DNA of 10,881 bases from JAADGZ01 sp964596835 (lineage in GTDB: Bacteria; Pseudomonadota; Gammaproteobacteria; UBA6429; Thiohalophilaceae): NCBI GenBank assembly GCA_964596835.1, contig CAZQVV010000088.1, positions 1-10,881 of the forward strand. Reading direction: 5' to 3'. How positions within the stretch are numbered: position 1 is the first letter of the stretch; each line of letters opens with the position of its first letter. The translations under genes and the position numbers were made by a program. The notes under the pieces are model-generated. The model was given only the letters and a program-made list of their open reading frames with translations. It searched no databases and was not told where the DNA came from. This document shows positions 5,853 to 10,881 of this stretch, in pieces.

Positions 5853-8753
5853 ATGTCTATACAACAAACGGCTACTGTAGCCAGTGACGGTCGGATCGAA
5901 GTAAAAAATACCACCTGTTATATGTGCGCCTGCCGCTGCGGTATTCGCGTGACTCTGCGTGACGGCGAGATACGCTATATTCAGGGCAACCCCGATCACC
6001 CGCTGAACAAAGGTGTGATCTGCGCCAAGGGTGCCTCCGGAATCATGAAACAGTATTCCCCTGCGCGCCTGAGCAAACCTCTGCGCCGTAAAGCCGGTGC
6101 CGACCGGGGTGATGCACAATTTGAAGAAATTTCCTGGGATGAGGCTTTCCAGATCATGAGTGAGCGGCTGGCGCACATCCGCAAAACCGATCCCAAAAAA
6201 TTCGCGCTGTTTACAGGCCGCGATCAGATGCAGGCACTGACGGGCCTGTTTGCCAAACAGTTCGGCACCCCCAATTACGCCGCCCACGGCGGTTTCTGCT
6301 CGGTTAACATGGCCACGGGCATGATCTACACCATCGGGGGTTCATTCTGGGAATTCGGCGGCCCGGATCTGGAGCGCGCCAAGCTGTTCATTATGATCGG
6401 CACCGCCGAGGATCACCATTCCAACCCGATGAAGGTGGCCCTGTCCCAGTTCAAACGCAACGGTGGCCGTTTTGTTTCCATCAATCCGGTACGCACCGGC
6501 TACTCGGCCATCGCCGATGAATGGGTGCCGATCAAGCCCGGCACCGACAACGCTCTGTTTCTCGCCATTATTCGTGAGCTTATCGCTCAGGGTCTGTACG
6601 ACCGCGACTTTCTGGTGCAATACACCAATGCCGCCGAACTGATCAATCTGGATGAAGCCAGTAATGACTTCGGCATGTTCGTGCGCATCAAGGAAATGGA
6701 AGTCGAGGAAGGCTGTTACGATCCCCAGAACAAACTCTGGTGGGACAGGAATAGTGACACCCCGGTCAACACCCTGACCGAAAAGGCCGATCCTTATTTG
6801 CTGGGTGAATTCAAGCTGGAAGACGGCACCCCGGTCAAACCCTCGTTCCAGTTGCTCAAAGAGCGGGTGGAAAAATACACCCCTGAATGGGCTGCCACCA
6901 TTACCGGCATCCCCAGTAAAACCATCAAGCGACTGGCCTATGAAATGGGCATCACCGCCCGCGATGAAAAAATCGAGCTGCCTATTGCCTGGACCGACGT
7001 CTGGGGCAACGAGCATGACACCGTAACCGGCAACCCGGTCGCCTTCCACGCCATGCGCGGCCTGGCCGCGCACTCCAACGGATTCCAGACCATTCGCGCC
7101 ATGTCGATTCTGATGACTCTGCTTGGGACGATTGATCGTCCCGGCGGCTTCCGCCACAAAGCACCGTTTCCGCGGCCGATTCCGCCCTGCGCCAAACCCC
7201 CGAAAGGCCCGGATGATGTCCAGCCCAACACGCCACTCAACGGCATGCCGCTGGGCTGGCCGGCGGATCCGAATGATCTGTTCGTCGATGAAAACAACCA
7301 GCCTGTGCGCATCGACAAGGCCTTCTCCTGGGAGTATCCCCTGTCCGCCCACGGCCTGATGCATAACGTGATTACCAACGCCCATCGCGGTGATCCCTAT
7401 TTCATCGATACGCTGATGATCTTTATGTCGAACATGGCCTGGAACTCCACCATGAACACCGATGAAGTTCGTCACATGCTCAACGACAAAAACGAGGATG
7501 GCGAATACAAGATCCCGTTTATTATCGTCTCCGACGCCTTTCAGTCGGAAATGGTGGCCTTCGCCGATCTGGTGTTGCCCGATACAACCTACCTTGAACG
7601 CCATGACGTCATGTCCATGCTGGACCGGCCTATTTCCGAATTCGATGGCCCGGTCGATTCCGTCCGCGTGCCGGTTGTACCGCCCATGGGTGAATGCAAA
7701 CCTTTCCAGGAAGTCCTGATTGAACTGGCTACGCGGCTGAAACTGCCCGCCTTTATGAATAACAAAGGCAAGCGAAAATACCGTGACTATCCGGATTTTA
7801 TCACTAACTTTGAAACCGAACCCGGTTCCGGCATCGGCTTCCTCGCGGGCTGGCGCGGCAAGGGTGGCGAAAAATTCATGATGGGCGAACCCAATCCTAA
7901 CCAATGGGAAATGTATGAAAAGAACAACTGCGTATTTCATTATGAATTACCCAAGTCCTACCAGTACATGCGTAACTGGAACCGCGGCTATTTGAAATGG
8001 GCACAGGCACATCGTCTGACCCGTTATGAAGAGCCGATCAACATTCATATTTATTCGGAAGTGCTGCAAAAATTCCGCCTCGCCGCACAGGGTAAGCGCG
8101 CGGGCAAACAACCACCGGAACATTTGAGAAAACGCATTGAAACCCATTTTGATCCGCTGCCGTTTTATTCCGAAACCCTGGAAGGCCAGCTCACCGACAC
8201 GCATAAATATCCACTCAACGCGCTGACCCAGCGGCCTATGGCGATGTACCATTCATGGGATTCACAAAATGCCTGGCTGCGCCAGATCCATACCTATAAC
8301 TATCTCTATCTGCATCCCTCGCTGGGCCAGAAACACGGCTTTGGCGATGGCGACTGGATCTGGGTGGAATCCATGCATGGCAAGGTTCGCTGTGTGTGCC
8401 GCTTCAGCCAGGCGGTCGAACCCGGCACCGTCTGGACCTGGAATGCCATCGGCAAGGCCAGCGGCGCCTGGGGGCTGGACAAAGATGCCAACGAATCGCG
8501 TCAGGGCTTTTTGCTCAATCACCTGATTGCAGAAGAACTACCCGCCAATGAAGACGGCGATCACCTGTCGAACTCCGATCCGATCTCGGGACAGGCCGGC
8601 TGGTATGACGTGCGTGTGCGCGTCTACAAGGCCGGTGACGAGGAGGAAAAAGTCAGCTCGCCGCAATTTGATCCCATGCCCGCCGTACCCGGCACCGGCA
8701 TTCGACGTAAATGGCAGGCTTATTTTGCGGGTAAATTTACCCGGGGCAAATGA
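5853..8753 (+). CDS. soeA: Cytoplasmic sulfite:quinone oxidoreductase, molybdopterin subunit SoeA
   Basis: This 966-residue enzyme of the DMSO reductase family has an N-terminal [4Fe-4S] motif at C22-C25-C29-C57, followed by the molybdopterin domains and a C-terminal dinucleotide-binding domain from roughly residue 800. In the segment around H145, C149 is placed as in polysulfide and thiosulfate reductase-type enzymes and is the likely molybdenum ligand. There is no twin-arginine signal, so the enzyme should stay in the cytoplasm. That fits SoeA and separates it from the exported PsrA, PhsA and TtrA relatives. SoeA oxidises sulfite to sulfate and sends electrons through SoeB and SoeC to quinone. 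The ATG start has only a weak AGGG upstream. Position next to qmo genes supports the sulfite role. A polysulfide reductase-like enzyme is the alternative, judged unlikely because of the missing signal and the gene order. Confidence 0.87.
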   Translation: MSIQQTATVASDGRIEVKNTTCYMCACRCGIRVTLRDGEIRYIQGNPDHPLNKGVICAKGASGIMKQYSPARLSKPLRRKAGADRGDAQFEEISWDEAFQIMSERLAHIRKTDPKKFALFTGRDQMQALTGLFAKQFGTPNYAAHGGFCSVNMATGMIYTIGGSFWEFGGPDLERAKLFIMIGTAEDHHSNPMKVALSQFKRNGGRFVSINPVRTGYSAIADEWVPIKPGTDNALFLAIIRELIAQGLYDRDFLVQYTNAAELINLDEASNDFGMFVRIKEMEVEEGCYDPQNKLWWDRNSDTPVNTLTEKADPYLLGEFKLEDGTPVKPSFQLLKERVEKYTPEWAATITGIPSKTIKRLAYEMGITARDEKIELPIAWTDVWGNEHDTVTGNPVAFHAMRGLAAHSNGFQTIRAMSILMTLLGTIDRPGGFRHKAPFPRPIPPCAKPPKGPDDVQPNTPLNGMPLGWPADPNDLFVDENNQPVRIDKAFSWEYPLSAHGLMHNVITNAHRGDPYFIDTLMIFMSNMAWNSTMNTDEVRHMLNDKNEDGEYKIPFIIVSDAFQSEMVAFADLVLPDTTYLERHDVMSMLDRPISEFDGPVDSVRVPVVPPMGECKPFQEVLIELATRLKLPAFMNNKGKRKYRDYPDFITNFETEPGSGIGFLAGWRGKGGEKFMMGEPNPNQWEMYEKNNCVFHYELPKSYQYMRNWNRGYLKWAQAHRLTRYEEPINIHIYSEVLQKFRLAAQGKRAGKQPPEHLRKRIETHFDPLPFYSETLEGQLTDTHKYPLNALTQRPMAMYHSWDSQNAWLRQIHTYNYLYLHPSLGQKHGFGDGDWIWVESMHGKVRCVCRFSQAVEPGTVWTWNAIGKASGAWGLDKDANESRQGFLLNHLIAEELPANEDGDHLSNSDPISGQAGWYDVRVRVYKAGDEEEKVSSPQFDPMPAVPGTGIRRKWQAYFAGKFTRGK

Positions 8754-8768
8754 AATCTCTGTGTAAAT

Positions 8769-8853
8769 AACGCAGAGAACGCAAAGGCGCAGAGACGCGG
8801 AGAAAAATCATAAAAAAATCTTTGCGACTCTGCGCCTTTGCGTTCTCCGCGTT
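8769..8853. repeat. Long inverted-repeat element, copy 1, in the soeA-soeB spacer
   Basis: Two 30-base arms (8769-8798 and 8824-8853) match at 28 of 30 positions as reverse complements, including a perfect 20-base core (8775-8794 with 8828-8847); 25 bases separate them. The arms are built from CGCAGAG and CGCAAAG words. From memory, similar elements are dispersed between genes in many environmental proteobacteria, but I have not searched. No T run follows the right arm, so it is not a typical terminator. It fills half of the 169-base gap between two genes expected to be co-transcribed, and the transcript would carry a very stable hairpin there. Confidence 0.85.
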
Positions 8854-8922
8854 TATTGACGGAAACAATAAAATTGAATGATTTCATACATGATACATGC
8901 AATGAATTGACTGGAAATATTT

Positions 8923-9654
8923 ATGACACAACTGGCATTAGTCATCGATCTTAATGTTTGCGTCGGCTGTCACGCCTGCGTGACGTCCTGTAAAGAGTGG
9001 AATACCTCTGGCGCGGCCGGAACCCTGTGTGATGACAACCCTTACGGCCAGGATCCGACCGGGACATTTTTCAACCGCGTACAAACTTATGAGATTGGCG
9101 AATTTCCCTATACCGAAACCGTCCACTTTCCGAAGAGCTGCCTGCACTGCGAGGATCCGCCCTGCGTGCCGGTGTGTCCCACCGGTGCCAGTTATAAACG
9201 TGAGAGTGACGGCATCGTGCTGGTGGACTATGAGAAGTGCATCGGCTGCCGGTATTGTTCCTGGGCCTGCCCGTATGGTGCTCGCGAGATCGACGAGCAC
9301 GAAAAGGTGATGAAAAAATGCACCCTCTGTGTGGATCGTATTTACGATGAGTCCCTACCTGAATCGGAACGCAAACCCGCCTGCGTCATGGCCTGCCCTA
9401 CCAGCGCACGTTTGTTCGGTGACGTACACGACCCGCAATCGGAGGTTTCCATCGCCATCCGCGAAGAAGGCGGTTATACGCTAATGCCCGAATGGGGCAC
9501 CCGGCCCTCGAACCATTACTTGCCGCGACGCAAGACACGCAAGCATATTCATAAAGATGAACTGGTGCGGGCGGATAATCCGCTGAAGAAAGAACAACGA
9601 GATCATGCAGAACCTGTCGATGCCCCGACATTAGATGATTCTACTTCGTGGTAA
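8923..9654 (+). CDS. soeB: Sulfite:quinone oxidoreductase iron-sulfur subunit SoeB
   Basis: This 243-residue protein of the DmsB/PsrB electron-transfer family has four cysteine groups that should bind four [4Fe-4S] clusters. They are built from C13-C16-C19-C23, C73-C76-C81-C85, C106-C109-C112-C116 and C133-C136-C154-C158, and in this family the cysteines pair across groups. There is no signal peptide, which agrees with a cytoplasmic SoeA partner. It carries electrons from the molybdenum subunit to the membrane subunit. The C-terminal 45 residues or so are charged and lack cysteines. The start ATG is preceded by only a weak GGAAA. Repeat elements stand on both sides of the gene, so it is separated from soeA by 169 bases and from soeC by 188 bases, which is unusual for such an operon. 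Confidence 0.9.
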   Translation: MTQLALVIDLNVCVGCHACVTSCKEWNTSGAAGTLCDDNPYGQDPTGTFFNRVQTYEIGEFPYTETVHFPKSCLHCEDPPCVPVCPTGASYKRESDGIVLVDYEKCIGCRYCSWACPYGAREIDEHEKVMKKCTLCVDRIYDESLPESERKPACVMACPTSARLFGDVHDPQSEVSIAIREEGGYTLMPEWGTRPSNHYLPRRKTRKHIHKDELVRADNPLKKEQRDHAEPVDAPTLDDSTSW

Positions 9655-9672
9655 TAGATATAGTTTTTAATT

Positions 9673-9811
9673 AACGCAGAGGACGCGAAGGCGCAGAGAC
9701 GCAAAGATTATTAATATAAAGAACATCTAATTTTGTCACTCTTGCTTTCCCAAGAATGACCTGTTCAGACGTTCCATAATTTATTCTCTGCGACTTTGCG
9801 TTCTCTGCGTT
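9673..9811. repeat. Long inverted-repeat element, copy 2, in the soeB-soeC spacer
   Basis: The left arm (9673-9702) matches the left arm of copy 1 in direct orientation at 28 of 30 bases. The right arm (9786-9811) matches the reverse complement of the first 26 bases of its own left arm at 23 of 26. The arms are about 83 bases apart, much farther than in copy 1. A second, different hairpin sits between them: GTCACTCTTG at 9735-9744 with CAAGAATGAC at 9751-9760, pairing 9 of 10. It resembles GTCATTC...GAATGAC palindromes known to me from many proteobacteria. The structure suggests one repeat nested inside another. Confidence 0.8.
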
Positions 9812-9842
9812 AGAAATATAAATTTAGTTTAAGAGGCATATT

Positions 9843-10820
9843 ATGCATCCTGCATTTTCAGTTATTTTCCTAACCACGCTGATCGGCGTGGGTCAGGGTT
9901 TGTTTCTGGCTATTTTTACCGGTCAGAGTTATTCCGCGGTTGAGCTTTTGCCGGGCGAGGACAGTATCCAGTTTTACGCCCTGGGTTCAATGATTGCACT
10001 GGCGTTCCTGTTTGCCGGGCTGATCGCATCACTGTTTCATCTGGGCCGTCCGGAGCGCGCATGGCGCGCCGCTACCAGGTGGCGCACATCCTGGCTCGCG
10101 CGCGAGGTCATCGTCCTGCCCATTCTCATGTTTCTGGTTTGTCTCTACAGCCTGATGCATTACTTTGGCTGGGATACCATGCTCTTTACCAGCAAGACGG
10201 GCGCCCACCTGCAACTGACTCTGATCGTCGGCGGGCTGGGTGTCATTGCCACCTTTGCCCTGTTTCTCTGCACCGGCATGATTTACGCCGCTATCAAATT
10301 CCTGCAGGAATGGTCCAGCCCGCTCACCGTGATCAACTACCTGCTCCTGGGCACCGCCTCGGGATTTGTCCTGGTTACCGCGTTTTCTTTCTATAGCGCG
10401 CCGGGGCTGGTAACGTTCTACGGCATTTGGGCCACCATTATCACGCTTGCCGCCCTGCTCACTCGTAGCACGGCCCTGCTGCGCAACGCCCGGATTAAAT
10501 ACAAATCCAGCATGCAGACGGCTATCGGCGTGCGTCATAACCAAATCCGGCAAAAATCCATGGGCTTCATGGGCGGCTCGGTGAATACCCGTGACTTTTT
10601 CCACCATCAACCCCAACTGTTCATGAAATCTATTAAATGGATTTTCATGTTGCTAACTTTTTTCCTGCCGCTGCTGTTTCTCTGGTTCGGTATCGAACAG
10701 CTCAACGGCGCTGTGCTGATTATGGCCTTTCTGGTTCAATACACCGGCCTGATTGCCGAACGCTGGTTTTTCTTCGCCCAGGCCAATCATCCGCAAAATC
10801 TTTATTACCAAAGTACATAA
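9843..10820 (+). CDS. soeC: Sulfite:quinone oxidoreductase membrane anchor SoeC (DmsC family)
   Basis: This 325-residue hydrophobic protein has about eight membrane segments, at roughly residues 5-27, 45-67, 88-108, 124-148, 161-184, 187-207, 264-284 and 288-311. The DmsC signature is clear: HLGRP at 66-70 followed by SWLARE at 83-88. The family anchors the molybdenum and iron-sulfur subunits to the membrane and passes electrons to or from quinone; in SoeABC the catalytic side faces the cytoplasm. A long positively charged loop lies between segments 6 and 7 (about 208-262). AGAGG at 9832-9836 precedes the ATG at a workable distance. It is the last complete gene in the window, and no terminator is visible after it. 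Together with soeA and soeB it completes the three-subunit complex. Confidence 0.88.
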   Translation: MHPAFSVIFLTTLIGVGQGLFLAIFTGQSYSAVELLPGEDSIQFYALGSMIALAFLFAGLIASLFHLGRPERAWRAATRWRTSWLAREVIVLPILMFLVCLYSLMHYFGWDTMLFTSKTGAHLQLTLIVGGLGVIATFALFLCTGMIYAAIKFLQEWSSPLTVINYLLLGTASGFVLVTAFSFYSAPGLVTFYGIWATIITLAALLTRSTALLRNARIKYKSSMQTAIGVRHNQIRQKSMGFMGGSVNTRDFFHHQPQLFMKSIKWIFMLLTFFLPLLFLWFGIEQLNGAVLIMAFLVQYTGLIAERWFFFAQANHPQNLYYQST

Positions 10821-10881
10821 ATTTTATGTTTTTCTTAATACGGCAACTAAAATAAGAGACCCGGCAGAACTCCCATGTTGT

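Noticed and set aside
6342..7940. A 532-codon open frame on the minus strand inside soeA
   Set aside because: It is antisense to the well-conserved middle of soeA, has low-complexity composition rich in Gly, His and Phe typical of reverse-frame reads, and shows no recognised motif or ribosome binding site. The soeA frame explains the sequence.
8769..8853. The soeA-soeB hairpin as a transcription terminator
   Set aside because: No T run follows the right arm (GTTTATTGAC), the stem is far longer than usual terminators, and soeB and soeC downstream are needed with soeA.
8769..9811. The two repeats as a CRISPR array
   Set aside because: There are only two copies 904 bases apart with a complete gene between them, and each copy is itself an inverted repeat; there are no regularly spaced unique spacers.
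10821..10881. A possible start of a further gene after soeC
   Set aside because: An ATG occurs at 10875, but no ribosome binding site precedes it and only seven bases follow, so nothing can be supported.

Overview
The window looks like part of the chromosome of a sulfur-oxidising chemolithotrophic bacterium, most likely a gammaproteobacterium or a related betaproteobacterium. The reason is gene content: every confident gene belongs to cytoplasmic sulfite oxidation. No ribosomal RNA, phage or taxon-specific marker is present, so the lineage remains an inference.

Layout. Bases 1-253 hold no gene. They contain two inverted copies of a short hairpin repeat and then a rho-independent terminator that serves the leftward operon. 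Bases 254-5308 (minus strand) are a tight four-gene operon read in the order qmoA, qmoB, hdrC, hdrB, with gaps of 3, 10 and 11 bases and Shine-Dalgarno sequences overlapping the preceding stop codons. It encodes two HdrA-type flavoproteins (QmoB carries an extra MvhD domain), a two-cluster ferredoxin-like HdrC and a double-CCG HdrB. The membrane subunit QmoC of the classical Qmo complex is absent. Bases 5309-5852 are a 544-base divergent control region without a gene, holding several palindromes, a hairpin that could form a pseudoknot, and a possible soeA -10 box. Bases 5853-10820 (plus strand) are soeA, soeB and soeC: a molybdopterin subunit without a Tat signal, a subunit for four [4Fe-4S] clusters, and a DmsC-type membrane anchor.

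How they work together. SoeABC is the cytoplasm-facing sulfite:quinone oxidoreductase, which oxidises sulfite directly to sulfate. QmoAB-HdrCB is the presumed electron acceptor of APS reductase (AprBA, not in the window), which oxidises sulfite through adenosine 5'-phosphosulfate. The two routes lie back to back across one control region.

Most unusual points: both soe intergenic spacers (169 and 188 bases) are occupied by related long inverted-repeat elements that bracket soeB; the qmo operon has catalytic-type HdrB in place of a membrane anchor; and the divergent spacer has unexplained structure. All the proteins belong to recognised families, so the novelty is in arrangement and non-coding structure rather than in a new protein system.
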